Part shown: piece by piece, positions 52,327 through 63,960 of the stretch
Layout of the letters: each line of letters opens with the position of its first letter
Numbering within the stretch: position 1 is the first letter of the stretch
NCBI GenBank assembly: GCA_024509875.1
Contig: JAMPIV010021254.1
Location: 62,001 to 126,000 of the forward strand
Reading direction: 5' to 3'
DNA length: 64,000 nt
From: Oreohelix idahoensis
Lineage: Eukaryota; Mollusca; Gastropoda; Stylommatophora; Oreohelicidae
Position numbers and translations under genes: made by a program
The notes under the pieces: model-generated
The model's input: the letters and a program-made list of their open reading frames with translations, nothing else
Database searches by the model: none
What the model was told of the DNA's origin: nothing

Positions 52327-54721
52327 TGTCGTAGATTTTTGATAGGGGAATTAAGACTTGGGTTGGTCCCTTCTGAATAGATTAGAATAAGTGATAGTCA
52401 CAGTGAGAGATAATATGTAGAAATAGGTTTCCTCGAGTGAGATGGTAGGAATAATAGAGGCTGTCCCTGAAATCGAGCAATCTTCTCTCTCTCAGCCTAT
52501 CTTCTACAACAGATTTAGAGGAGTCAGACAGTCTATCCACATATATATTAAATATATATCTCCACTCACATGCACACACACATAAGACGACAGTTAGCCG
52601 TACAGACGTGGGAAAACTATAACAAATGATTATACAGATATTTTGGAACGAGCTGACCGACGCGATGATGAAGTTTAAAATGAATTTTAATTATCATACT
52701 AAAATTCCATCACAACACATAAAAATTACATCAATCATATACAAATAGTCATAAAGTCAATGAATTTCTACAAGAAAATGATAGACCCACAGTTATTATC
52801 TTTTCCCTCGATGTATAGCCCACAGTCCCGTTAGAAGAAAAGTGATAACCCCAAAGAGTCACGGATACATCTGCTGTAGTCTAATAAATTTCCCTTTTTA
52901 AAGGTATGAACAGACTTTGGTATTTGTATGATCTATCCTAAGGAAAATATTGTTAGCAACAAAACTTGCATAAAAGAAAGTGTAAACAGCAAAAATGGGT
53001 GCCAAAATACAACAATAAGAGAATCACTCAGTCCTGCATTCTCTCTATTCATTCAGCCGTGATCACGTGCTTTCATGCGTACTTACAGCTTTGGTAGCAA
53101 CTTCTGGAAACAAAATTTTTAGGACATGCATATACAGAATCTTCAATGGTAGCCGTGGCCAAGACAACCCCAGTTCCAAAAAGACGGGTTGAATTCACTG
53201 CTACAGGGAACGCTATCTTGGTTCTACTTATTTTAGGATATCTGTTTCTGTCACATTAAAATTGTCCAGGCACGAACGTTAACAACGAGAACAGTGTCAA
53301 TAGCTTAGGTTTCTAGTAATGAGGAATGTCAGGTCGGGTGCCTAATCTCAGGATAGGAATTTAGGTGGTCACACCACCACTTTCAACAGTGTGGGAAAAG
53401 TTATTGATTGTAATATCTTACTTGCCACAAAAGGCTGAAAATGTACTTGAGCATTTAGTCTTTAATAAAATTGTTAGTTAGAGTTGTACTCTGTCTATTT
53501 ATGGATACACGCGCACTGTCAGACAGGTGTTAACTTTTAAACCCACGTGGTTAAAGATAAAAATGTTTCTTCTCTCAATGGTACTCAAACGCTGGCAAAG
53601 TTGGGTCACCCCAGTTTCACTGAATAAAGAAAAACAACATATAAAATACTATACATACTATGTACTCGGATATAACTTACATTATCAACTGCAAGCGGAG
53701 GCTTGACTTATCGTTTAAACCTCCCCGTGAAATAAGTTATATCTATAAAATCAATCATCACGAATTAGAAATACATGGGTATTTCGTCAATACTCAATGA
53801 TGAATCAGTGCAGTTATCAGTTAGTTTTACAATATTCTCGACTAAGCAGTTAAATTGAATTATTTTATAGCTGCATGAGTTTTTAAGCTAGAAATTATAA
53901 TTTATTCTGCTTTCCACTGACACACGTCAGCTAGAGAATATAACAGACTTATATTTAATTCTTCTGCGCACAAATCTAACTAGAAAAATGAAATAAGCGA
54001 TTTATAACTTTAAACACTCACAAAATACTAGATATATAATATTTACCTTCACACAGAACTACTAAGAACTAAACCACTACGACCAAACTAAATGCCATCT
54101 TCTATCAACAGAGATTCTTAGGAATCGAACGTAGGTTGTTCTAGTCTTGACTGTGAAGTTACTGAGTGAATGAAATCTAAAACTCCGGTTAAGATATATG
54201 AAAACAGACAGAGGATCCCACCTTATTTCGAAACCCCCCGTCTTCCCCTCTCCTCTTAACACTTACGTTAAACCAAGAGACTGCCATAACCTGCCACTTC
54301 GCGTCTTTGACACCTCCGTCTAAGAAACTGGTCGTAGAGTGCCGTGTCAGATGGAAATGCTAGACGAATGTCTCATTTCTGGTCGAGGTAGATGGCAGTT
54401 TCCACACCTCGCCGAGAACTCTTAACTGAAGAAAACTCGTGTCAGATGGAATTGCTAGACAAATGTCTGCTCCTATGTCTGACCAGACCGTATATTCACA
54501 GTTATTCGCTCACATGCAGAGACTGACATCTGACGTAATAAAAATGCGTTCTCAGTAAGAGAAAAGAAACAGGTAAACGTTAGAATGGGAAAATATATTT
54601 TTCGAAACGAACGAATGCAAAAAATACAGGAAAAGGATAAAAGAGCGATAATAAAGGAGAGGACACGGGTAGAAAAGAACAGAATATAGAAAATTTATTG
54701 ATCATAAATCTCTATGCGACA
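52327..54721 (-). mobile_element. Solo LTR (family D/E), 2395 bp
   Basis: Begins TGTCGTAGATTT and ends CTATGCGACA, flanked by TATGG at 52322-52326 and 54722-54726. Its first 300 bp match the starts of the 35.7 and 45.6 kb copies (AATAGGTTT/GATTTT, CTGTCCCTGAAATCGAG, ACGTGGGAAAACTA). It holds no coding frame and no nested element. Orientation as for its relatives, inferred. Confidence 0.85.
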
Positions 54722-54734
54722 TATGGTCACCCTG

Positions 54735-54940
<206 letters not shown>

Positions 54941-55354
54941 CTATCTGTCGATTTGAATTTCTGTCTGTATACATGCATGTCTGCCTGCCGGTTTTTCTTT
55001 CTTTCTTCAAATGCAATAAGTTGAGTTTTACAGCACGAAAAAAACTCACCGCTGATGATGACTTTTCAGTTTTCATTTTTAATCCTGTAAAATCCATGGC
55101 TTTGTTGCTTATTAATAAATTCCGCTCAGTTCCTCTTGTCTTACACCTTTCATTTGTTCTTTATCGATTTTCTCCGCCTATTAGTGAAGAGAGAAAAGAT
55201 GGCACGTTTGTTTTCCCCCTAGCTTGGGGATTTGTTTTCTCACGTTTGTTCAATCAATATCTCCAAGCATTTACCAAGTTAATGTCTTGAAACAACATTC
55301 GTCTTGTGTAGCATAGACGTTTCTTCCCATTTTCCTTGCCTATTCTCGACTATT
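54941..55354. other. Unassigned
   Basis: No recognisable gene or repeat apart from TTTC-rich stretches after the microsatellite. Confidence 0.4.
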
Positions 55355-55660
55355 TCTTCCGGATTAAAATTGTATGACAAAATTACCAGTGTGGAACTGA
55401 TGAAAAGAACCGGACAAGATGTGATGAACAGGATGTGAGGAGAAAACGCGGACGCTGGATAGGAAAACACGTAGAGGGAACAACGTGATAGATTTACAAG
55501 GCAGTCCTAGTTTTGGAATCCCCAAGGTAATAGACATATAATAAGCCCTTCCCCCCTTCCCCAAACAAAAGGAAAACACACACACACACATGGGGTGGAG
55601 ACGCGGAGAAACATATGAAGATGATAAAGAACACATAAGCAACCTTGATCAGTCAGCACT
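55355..55660 (+). pseudogene. Heavily decayed LINE 3' tail
   Basis: ELMKRTGQDVMNR near 55400, then RWIGK/H-like and TRQS.FWNPQG near 55495-55530, the same order as 4935-5235, with stops and insertions including a (CA)n at about 55577-55590. Confidence 0.55.
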
Positions 55661-55726
55661 GAACAGGTAGGTGTGTGTATTATTAGGTGTGTGTATTATT
55701 AGGTGTGTGTGTATTAGTTAAAATTC

Positions 55727-55830
55727 TTACTTACTTAGTCGTTTCTCTTCTATCATGAGGTGTAGAGATTTTCCAGAGAGAGCGCCATACTGTTTTATCG
55801 GCTGTATTCCTCCTGGGCTGGTTTCACTTT
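55727..55830 (-). mobile_element. LINE 3' tail of the AAGT-ended family
   Basis: The reverse complement matches the last about 100 bp of the LINE ending at 15436 (CAGCCGATAAAACAGTATGG, GGCGCTCTCTCTGGAAAATC, CGACTAAGTAAGTAAG). Confidence 0.75.
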
Positions 55831-56576
55831 AGTCCTCGGTCCTGTGGTTTCTTGTAATCACATTTTAAGCCAGACAGATGATTGGCCTGTTATGCCTTTG
55901 CAAGGTTGAGGGGCTGCCTCTTTACGGCATCCATGCATGCAGTCTGGCTGGTTCACGGTTTTACCCGCTACTTTCATAGATGCATGAAGCTCTCAGGCCA
56001 GTCAGTCTAATAGTTAAAATTCAAAAATTAGAATGTTCAACTCAAATGTAACGTCAGTAAAAAGTTATTGCCTTTCATAAATGGGTGCTAGCGTGGAATA
56101 TGATTGAAATTTTACGACAAGGTCACTAATGTCGATCTGATGAGAAGAACTAGACAGGTCTCAGCGGAATAACAGATAAGATAAGTTCAAGCTCAAGTAG
56201 TACCATGCCTAGTGGCGTAGGAGATCATGTCTCTCCACAACTTCCTGTCTCCAGTACAATTTATCAATTCTCCTGTTGACTACTTTCCATGCCATGATGT
56301 CAAACTGTCCAGTATTTGCTCTCTTTTTCTTACTGTATGGAGGCTCTGATGATCTAGTTTTTCATTACAATATACTTATTTTGTTTTAAATTTTGTGATC
56401 AGGTACTGTTAATGTAAGCTAGTATACTACTTTGTAATGTTTCATTGCCCTTAAATTAATACTTTAAGTACGCTGGAGAATGTTTGAGCAACAGTAACAA
56501 AAGATGAGCAAGAGGAAGGAAGAATGCAAGAGGGAACTGTGTACCCGATTTTCAACCCTTGGAAAATTAATTTCTT
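55831..56576. other. Unassigned, probably decayed repeat
   Basis: No open frame of interest. It contains TGCCTAGTGGCGTAGGAG at about 56208, reminiscent of the AGGCGT modules of the short element, but too short to assign. Confidence 0.35.
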
Positions 56577-56775
56577 TCGTATATGTCTGTCTAACTATCT
56601 ACCTAGTCTGTCTAACTATCTACCTAGTCTGTCTAACCATCTACCTAGTCTGTCTAACCATCTACCTAGTCTGTCTAACTATCTACCTAGTCTGTCTAAC
56701 TATCTACCTAGTCTGTCTAACCATCTACCTAGTCTGTCTAACTATCTACCTAGTCTGTCTAACTATCTACGTAGT
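56577..56775. repeat. 21-bp minisatellite, about 9 units
   Basis: CTGTCTAACTATCTACCTAG plus T repeats nine times with only ACT/ACC alternation and a terminal CCTAG-to-CGTAG change. Being a multiple of three, it creates an artificial 7-residue repeat frame. Confidence 0.95.
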
Positions 56776-57349
56776 CTGATTCTGCTCTTGAGTTAGGGAA
56801 GGCAAAGACAGAAGGAGAGGAACTGGTTACCCCACCACACGATGATGGACCTAGTATTGTGAAGGCTTAAACAATTCACTCCCTACGGCAGTATCTGCAA
56901 TAGGACACAAAGCTGCTTAAAGAGCAGAAATGTAAAAAGGCAATTATGCCTATTTCTTTACCCTGATGAAATAAAGATTTCGTTCGTTTGTTCGTTCTTT
57001 CACCTCTGGTAAAATCTTTCGCATACACTGGAAAACACAACGAGTCCCTAGTCATTCAGTAGCAAACTGTTCGAATGTTTCACGAGTTCTTATAACACAC
57101 CTTCTGATTATGCCCCAAATCACTGTGTAATTTACTGTATGAGGAATTAGATTTTTGTCCGTCTTATTTGTTTGTTTGTTCTGGTATTTTTTTTTTTCCT
57201 CATTTCATTTAAAAAAATGTAATTTGTTTTTTTTTAAATTTATTTAAAAACATACTTTAATTATGATGAATGTTGCAAATGTAGGATGTTACATTACTTT
57301 TTAATGATAAATGCCTAAATAATGCTTGCAGTAAATGGGGGGGGGGGGG
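56776..57349. other. Unassigned, with short homopolymers
   Basis: T- and A-rich stretches and a G run at about 57337-57350; no gene recognised. Confidence 0.4.
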
Positions 57350-57371
57350 GAAATTAAAGGGTACAGTATAC

Positions 57372-57528
<157 letters not shown>

Positions 57529-57619
57529 GGACAGAATGTCAAACGGGCCTACGTGCTCAATTCTTAACCCTTTGAAAATAATTCGTTCATTCGTTCGTTC
57601 CCTATCGCTTTTTCCTGCA

Positions 57620-57870
57620 ATCTTAAAAAAGATCAGAAATGGAATAAATAGGACACACATTGGGAAACTTGTTAATACTCGTAGCATTGCCCGGAAGTTC
57701 TTTTTCTGGAGTCCCCAGAGAAAGAGAATTAGTGGTAGACCAAACAACACAAGGAGAAGAGTACCAGAGACAGAAAGGAAAATGATGAAGAACACGTAGA
57801 AAAACCTAGAACTGATGACACGTGACAGGAGGACTTGACATGCGTCTGTTGAAGGACTGTGCTTCTTGGT
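57620..57870 (+). pseudogene. LINE 3' tail (same family as 4935-5235)
   Basis: NGINRTHIGKLVNTRSIARK, FFFWSPQRKRISGRPNNTRR and TERKMMKNT, then stop, then LELMTRDRRT and VEGLCFL. Decayed. Confidence 0.7.
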
Positions 57871-57959
57871 AATGAATAAGTGGATGAATGTATTCTAAGT
57901 GTCTGGTTTCTTTCCTATGTTATTTTCATACTTATGTACGATTCATTTCTTCCTCGTCT

Positions 57960-58110
57960 TTTTCATCATCATCATCATAATCATCGTCATCATCATCATT
58001 GTCACAGAATGGATTGGGGCGACCCCTTCTTCTTCCTAATCTATGTTTCACTACGACAGGAATCGGTACATTTGTGGTACGGGTTTTATTGAGTGCTTTC
58101 AATTGTCGCA

Positions 58111-58147
<37 letters not shown>
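57960..58147. repeat. Trinucleotide and (CTTT)n simple repeats
   Basis: (CAT)n-like at about 57962-58000 and nine (CTTT) units at about 58110-58147. Confidence 0.9.
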
Positions 58148-58148
<1 letters not shown>

Positions 58149-59919
58149 CTGCTATGTGTAGCAGATATTTTGTATCTACATTCTTTCGCTACTTTCAGTA
58201 TATTGTGTCTTGTCTGTTTATCTGACACTCCGGGTGGATGATAATACTAAACATTTGCAGGAGCGGCTGAGAGAACATTATCGACAACCAAGTTGGTTAA
58301 TCGCAAACGCGGCCGATATCAGTACACAGATTAACACGTACATCGCCCCAGCTCAATCTGCTTAATGACTGATAAGGCACGGGTGCGTCTCCGCCAAGGT
58401 TGTAAAGAGACGGTGTTTGTGTGTGATGAAGCAACAGATAAGACATTACTTTAGCGAAAATAATAATTTGTTACATTATACACACATTGCCGTGTGAGGT
58501 TACCGATATGTCTGTAAGTTCGCCTGCCGGCAATCGGATGTTTACAGCCCTTTTTCAGAAAAGTAATGTTTGAAATTTTGCACTAGATGAGTCATGCAAA
58601 ATATTCAAAGCAGACTGGCTGATCATTTGAGCCCCATAACAAACAGGGTGGGGTAAGACAGTGAATATAACCTGACACATTTCAGTGTTTATTTTTCACT
58701 GTGAGATTCACGCTTACCAAAGACACGAGACGTGTCAGTTAGAATTCAGAATTTCCATTTATCAGACCGGACACCTTTTATTGGAGTGTCCATCAGGACT
58801 TATAATTCAGCACAGGAGATATCTATCATTTTAATCAGGAAAGCCGCTGTCTGAGGAAACTGAAAGAATCACACGGAGTCAGAAAGGGAATTACTGTAGT
58901 TCAAATTAACGACCCCAAGTTCACGTGTAATAAGGCAACTGCCAGTGTCTTTTATTCATCTGCGCAAAAAGTCTGTGAGCCAGGATTGGCGTAAGTTGTG
59001 ATTTTATATTCTATATTTTATTACTAACATGTGAACTAACATATTTATGCATATTACCATGTGAATTTTAATATGTGAAAATCGCTATTGGATGCCCCAG
59101 TCATTTGAGGCTAGCAACATCAGCGTATAGAATGATGATTTCATGAACCAGCACTGCACGGGCTGGTGACAGTTTTATTGCTAGTTTCTTAAAGAGAACT
59201 AAACGCATAAAGAGTCCCAGGTTTCATACGGAGCAGGGAGGGAAAGATGAAAGAAATGATGTACACTCTAAGTATAATACTTACAGTTTCAAACCAGTGT
59301 AAATGTTGATGTTAACATATGCACTTTAAAATTAATTGAAGTTTCAAACTTTTCAAATCAGTGTAAGCATAAATGAAAGCATATTCAATTTATATTGTGA
59401 ACACTTTTCAATCAGTGGAAGTGTAAATGTAAACAAATTCTATCTGAGCGATTAACCTTTTCATTTAAATTTAATGTGAAGCTAAAGCTATTCAATTTAA
59501 ATGTAAAAGAAACTTTTATCCCGAAGGATTAAATTTAATTCTTATGGAGGGTAAATTTTGAGATAAATGGGATGGTAGAATAGGAGAAAGGTGACACGTA
59601 AGTATGTGTCGGGAAACGCAATACTCAGAAGAGGCTTCGTTTCTATTCTTTATCATAGTTATTGGTGGTACCAGCAGAAAGTACTATCTCTGGAACAAGA
59701 AGGGACAAGTGGCCTACGCTTTAAGACGAAGGACCAACTTTGTAGACTCTCCTTGACATTTCCGGGAAACGAGCTACACCCGACAACCTTGACCAGCGAC
59801 GAGCGGGGGCAGTGTAAAAAGAACTAACCTATCAGCGAGAGCAGAAACTACTATTGGCAGCTAAGCTCCATATATAAGCTGCCAAAGTGAACTTTTTTCA
59901 TCGTCTCTATTATCAATCA
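58148..59919. other. Unassigned 1.8 kb
   Basis: The 78-codon frame at 59591-59827 is not recognised. No transposon ends, RNA gene or tandem repeat seen. Related 'AAATGTAAA' phrases recur around 59280-59520 but do not form a clear array. Confidence 0.4.
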
Positions 59920-60412
59920 ACGATGAAACTTTTCTTCTAAACTGTTCAATTATTTTTAAACTGTTAAAACCTAAGTGATTATTAATTTTTTTTATTTGTA
60001 ATTTTACAAATTTAACCTCGATTTAATCATTGTAAATGAACTGCATGTTTGTCTCAGTCAATTTACTACACATACTCTAAACTGAGCTGTACCAGAATAA
60101 TAAGTATTCCCCTGAGTTAATCAGAGGTGGAGGTTTAAACGAGCTAACATAAACCATTGCTCAATTCTTCACAAAAGTTGTCGGCAGATTCTAGAATTAA
60201 CGTGCTCATTCAAATGCAGCATTGTTTTCGCGTATCTGAATATCTTGTGAATCTCCTTTCTGGTAGAAACGTCATTAATCTTCTATCTACATATCTGCAA
60301 AGAGTAATCTTGTGCGAAGGTAGACACATTTGAAGCCCATATTGGATACTCTTGAGTTTTGGCCACTGTTGGACCACAACTGAAAAGCAGGGGAGGCAAT
60401 ACCAGCATAATC
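59920..60412 (+). repeat. Left arm of a long diverged inverted repeat
   Basis: Reverse-complementary to about 63452-63960: AACTGTTAAAACCTAA, CATGTTTGTCTCAGTCAA, TCTTGTGAA and GGATACTCTTGAG-type words occur in inverse order there. Identity roughly 75%. It could be terminal repeats of one large element or two opposed copies of a dispersed repeat. Confidence 0.7.
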
Positions 60413-60500
60413 ATCATCATCAACCTCATCATTATCATCATGTTCTTCTCTTCTTCATCATCGTCATCATCTTCTTCTTCTTCTTCGTCGTCGTCGTCGT
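60407..60500. repeat. Trinucleotide-rich tract (CAT, TTC, CGT)
   Basis: Runs of ATC/CAT, TTC and GTC codons in succession. The Asp/Glu-rich antisense frame here is an artefact. Confidence 0.9.
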
Positions 60501-60639
60501 TGGATCTCAAATAACCACATCTATCTCTCTTATAAAGCTTGCAGTTTAGCTTTCTCAGGCTTCTCTCGTCACCACTTTCCTCTCAACTCGGTTATAGAAG
60601 GCAGTACTACCACCCCGCTCCTCTGGTGGAGCGACATTT

Positions 60640-60865
60640 TTAGGGTAGGAATTCTACTTGTTGATAGCGTTACGTAGCAGCTGTTGTTCTGGAATCCCCA
60701 GGGAAAGAGGTAGACCAAAAAAAAAAAAAAACAGGCGGAGAAGAGAACTGGAGACAGAGGTGAAAATGATGAGGAAAACATGGAAAGAACTTGAGTTGAT
60801 GGCACGTGACATGAGGACTCGGCATGTGTTTATTGAAGACCTGTGTTCCTTGACGAGCTAAAGGT
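60640..60865 (+). pseudogene. LINE 3' tail (same family as 4935-5235)
   Basis: CCSGIPRERGRPKKKKNRR, then ELETEVKMMRKTWKELELMA and RHVFIEDLCSLTS then stop. An internal A15 run has replaced part of the N-TW stretch. Confidence 0.8.
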
Positions 60866-60869
60866 ATTT

Positions 60870-61115
60870 CAATGATTGTTCTACTGTTTGTTTGTCCTCC
60901 TCACATAGGCACATTTTTGTCTGTCCCATATTTAATCTTTTGTAAAAATGGTATTTGAATCTGCAATGGCCGAATCTTAGTCTGAAAATTATCCCTTGGT
61001 TTCTTCTTGGTAGTATATAGTATGGTTTTGTGGTATTGGAGTCTAGGTGTTCCGCATGCCATTTTTTCTATAGTTATTTCTGATTATTTCGTTTTTCTAT
61101 TCATATGTAGATCAT
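60870..61115 (-). pseudogene. RNase H LINE, C-terminal part (segment 3 of a split copy)
   Basis: The minus strand reads WHAEHLDSNTTKPYYILPRR, IIFRLRFGHCRFKYHFYKR and KMCLCEEDKQTVEQSLKYL: the Cys/His tail following LINE RNase H. The preceding parts lie at 61605-61684 and 63208-63480; a SINE and a Tc1 element separate them. Confidence 0.7.
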
Positions 61116-61118
61116 TTA

Positions 61119-61604
61119 GAGTCGGAGTGGCTAAGAGGTATGCCGTTCGCCTCGAATTCTAAAGGTAACGGATTCGATTCCCAGTTGAGGGAATATAATT
61201 TGTGGAAATTATTTTTTTCAGAACCAGTGGGTCTAATGATTTCATACTCCCCCTGGTTTCCTGGGTAGTGAGATCGGATGCCTAGCCTTCTCGGATACGG
61301 GGGAAAAAATAGGAGGTCCCGTGTGCAAGTTGCACACTTTAAAAATCCCACGGCAGTTGGAAATCGTAAAGAGTAGGCCACAAGGACGCTGCTCTGGCAA
61401 AATAAAAATAAAAATAGACACTTACCCACCACAAAACTATTTATAGAATGTGTAATTCCTACATATATACACATTGGGATTCTCGCTGTTGCTGTGGAGT
61501 TTGTGCACTGTGCTGAGATCCTCCTTGTGTGATCTAAGGGAGGAGATCGGAGCACTGACGGAGTAGTCGGTGTGCAATGAAGATAGTCTTTAAACCCAAA
61601 CCAA
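61119..61604 (+). mobile_element. tRNA-derived SINE (family 1)
   Basis: Box A TGGCTAAGAGGT (61128-61139) and box B GATTCGATTCC (61171-61181) in a tRNA-like head starting AGAGTCGGAG. The body shares CTACTCTTTACGATTTCC, GATCACACAAGGAGG and AGTGCTCCGATCTCC words with the opposite-strand copy at 12775-13232. It sits inside the split RNase H LINE. Confidence 0.85.
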
Positions 61605-61684
61605 ACCCTGTAGGCCAGTCCTCTGTTTGGATTTACCTTTGGCAAGTTTATCTGCCTTCTCATTTCCATATAAATATAATGCTA
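61605..61684 (-). pseudogene. RNase H LINE (segment 2 of the split copy)
   Basis: The minus strand encodes GNEKADKLAKGKSKQRTGL, the fourth RNase H motif with its Asp, directly continuing PAHCNI from 63.2 kb once the Tc1 element is removed. Confidence 0.7.
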
Positions 61685-63207
61685 GTCACAAAAAGTAGGG
61701 GATATTTTAAGATGGTATGTATTATTTTACAAAAGAGTGGATTTCGTAATTTAATGGTTGTACGGACATATCGAGCACGCTCTTCTCCACTCTCACTCTC
61801 ATGTTGACCTGGTGACTCGTGATGAGTAAGCCAACCCCAAGAACAGAGGTGGGGGCCCATCCGTAAAGTTCACACATTATTCTTTTTCACAAAAATGCGT
61901 GTATCTCGGGTTTGATGAACACTACTCACCATGGATAGGTATAAAAAGACTCTGCAACCAAAAAAAAAAATTCTTTTTTTCGTCATGGAACTTTTGACAG
62001 AACAGCAGAGATGGATAGGCGTAGGCATGTTGCAAACCGGAAGTCAGCAAGTGGATGCTGCTCAGAACCTCAATGTTTCACAGTCAGTTGTCAGCAGACT
62101 GTGGAACAGGTATCAAAATTTCCGCACAGTGGCTGATCTGCCTCGGACTGGCCGCCCAAGAGTCACTACTCGCCGCCAAGATCAACCTCTAGTTACTCAG
62201 GCCCTCAGAACTCGGACTCTACATGCTACTCAACTTCAGCAACACCTTCAACAGACCACTGGGATCCGGGTCTCAACTCAGACAGTACGAAACCGTTTGC
62301 ACCAAGTGCAACTGGCCTCACGCAGACCGTTTGTAGCTTTGCCCATGTCACCACAACACAGGCGAGCAAGAATGGATTGGTGCCAACGTAATCATCGGTG
62401 GACCAGTCAACAGTGGGCATCAGTGATGTTTTCTGATGAGTCCCGTTTCGTTTTGGATTTTCATGATCGTCGAATACGTGTCAGGCGACGGCGAGGTGAG
62501 CGTTACCAGCCTCCTGCAACTGTTGCACACAACCGTTATGGAGGTGGTAGTGTAATGGTGTGGGCAGGCATCTGTATGAATAACAGGACCGACCTTCACA
62601 TATGCCAGGTCAATATCACAGGGCTCTACTAGCGTGACAACATCATCGAGCCTATCGTTGTGCCATTTGCTCAACGGCACGAACCAGATTTCATCTTCCA
62701 GGATGACAATCACCGTGCTCGCGTCGTCCAAGATCACCTTCAGATGCAGCATATCCAAACGTTTCCGTGGCCGCCGATGTCCCCCGACCTGTCTCCTATT
62801 GAGCATTTGTGGGACCTCCTGAATAGACGCGTCCAACAACGTCCAGCCGCTCCATAGACTCTTCAGCAGTTAGCCCAGGCCCTTCAGCAGGAGTGGCAGA
62901 GAATTCCTCAAGCCAACATCAGAAGGCTTATTTGCAGTATGAGACGTCGTTGCAATGCATGTTTAGCGGCAAACGGGGGCCCTACACGTTTTTAGAAATA
63001 TTGGAATATTTTTGTGAAAATGAAGTACCTACCCCGCCTTGGTTGCCAGTGCGACTAAAATCATGTGGGTAAAGCCATAACACTTCTTATACCGCAAATG
63101 TCTTGTTATGATGCTCAAGTTTACTTGTACGAAGGAATAAATGAACTAATTTGAAATATATTGTCTTTGGATAACTTTTAAATTCAATATCCCCTACTTT
63201 TTGTGAC
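61685..63207 (+). mobile_element. Tc1/mariner transposon, 1523 bp
   Basis: Perfect 22-bp inverted ends beginning GTCACAAAAAGTAGGGGA at 61685 and mirrored at 63207, enclosing one transposase frame. The expected TA duplication is visible on the left (CTA|GTCAC) but not clean on the right. It is inserted in the RNase H motif of a LINE. Confidence 0.92.
61985..62995 (+). pseudogene. Tc1-type transposase with two in-frame stops
   Basis: A 336-codon frame, normal length for Tc1 transposases. The N-terminal half has paired helix-turn-helix domains (SVVSRLWNRYQNFRTVADLP, then the GRP(R) hinge TGRPRVTTRR and STQTVRNRLH). The DDE core shows MFSDESRF (first Asp), QDDNHRAR (second Asp) and SPDLSPIEHLWDLL (Glu). 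I count 31 residues between the second Asp and Glu instead of 34: the usual three residues after DN are missing. TAG at 62630-62632 and 62855-62857 are the only breaks; there is no frameshift. The start chosen is the ATG before ELLTEQQRW. Inactive as it stands, but lightly damaged. Confidence 0.92.
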
Positions 63208-63480
63208 AGGTATATATTGCAGTGGGCAGGGATCCACTGTACTTCTGCTTGTTTGAATTCATAGCTCAGGTCACCAAGGGCCGACGCTCAGTGACAGTGG
63301 ATCAAAGAAGAAGAATTCATAGCTAGTTTTCATTGGTACTTCTGCAAAACTGTCTAATTCATTGTTTTAATTGTTTCTGAGTGCTGTGGTGTCTGAGAGT
63401 GAGTCTATAAGGAGTACTATCTTGTTGATAGCAAAATCATTATTTTGCCTGACTGTGACGGTATTGCCTCCCCTGCTTTG
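63208..63480 (-). pseudogene. RNase H LINE (segment 1 of the split copy)
   Basis: The minus strand reads KIVLLIDSLSDTTALRNN (third RNase H motif) and, after a small insertion, LGDLSYEFKQAEVQWIPAHC followed by NI, up to the Tc1 end. Confidence 0.65.
63267..63312 (+). mobile_element. 46-bp dead-on-arrival insertion
   Basis: Flanked by a perfect 12-bp duplication GAATTCATAGCT (63255-63266 and 63313-63324). The insert ends GTGGATCAAAGAAGAA, resembling the GGATCAAAG...(GAA)n end of the LINE at 32585, so it is probably an extreme 5' truncation. Confidence 0.8.
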
Positions 63481-63960
63481 TAGTAGTGGTCCAACAGTGG
63501 CCAAAACTCAAGAGTATCTAATATGGGCTTCAAAGGTATCTACCAACGCGCAAGATTACTCTTGGCAGAGATGTAGATAGAAGGGTGATGACGCTTCTAT
63601 TACAAAGGGAGTCTTCACAAGATATTCAGAATAAGCGAGAACAATACTGCTTTGGCTGAGTATGTTAACTCTGTAATTCTGCCGACGCTTTTTGTGAAGG
63701 ATTTAAGCACTTATTACTTTCAGCTCGTTAAAGCCCCCCACCCCTGATTTACTCAGTGGAATTCTATTATTCTAGTATAGCTCTGTTTAGAGTGTGTGTA
63801 GTAATTTGACTGAGACAAACATGCAGTAACTTTAAAATGATTAAATCGAAGTTAAATTTGTAACATTACAATTAACAAAATTTAATAATCACTTTAGGTT
63901 TTAACAGTTGGAAATAATTTGAATAGTTTTGGATCAAGAAAAGTTATCCTCACAGTCTTT
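63452..63960 (-). repeat. Right arm of the long diverged inverted repeat
   Basis: Reverse complement of about 59920-60412. Its outer end lies close to the window edge, so the true limit cannot be set. Confidence 0.7.

Noticed and set aside
60283..60510. Asp/Glu-rich 75-codon frame
   Set aside because: Created by a run of trinucleotide repeats; no conserved context.
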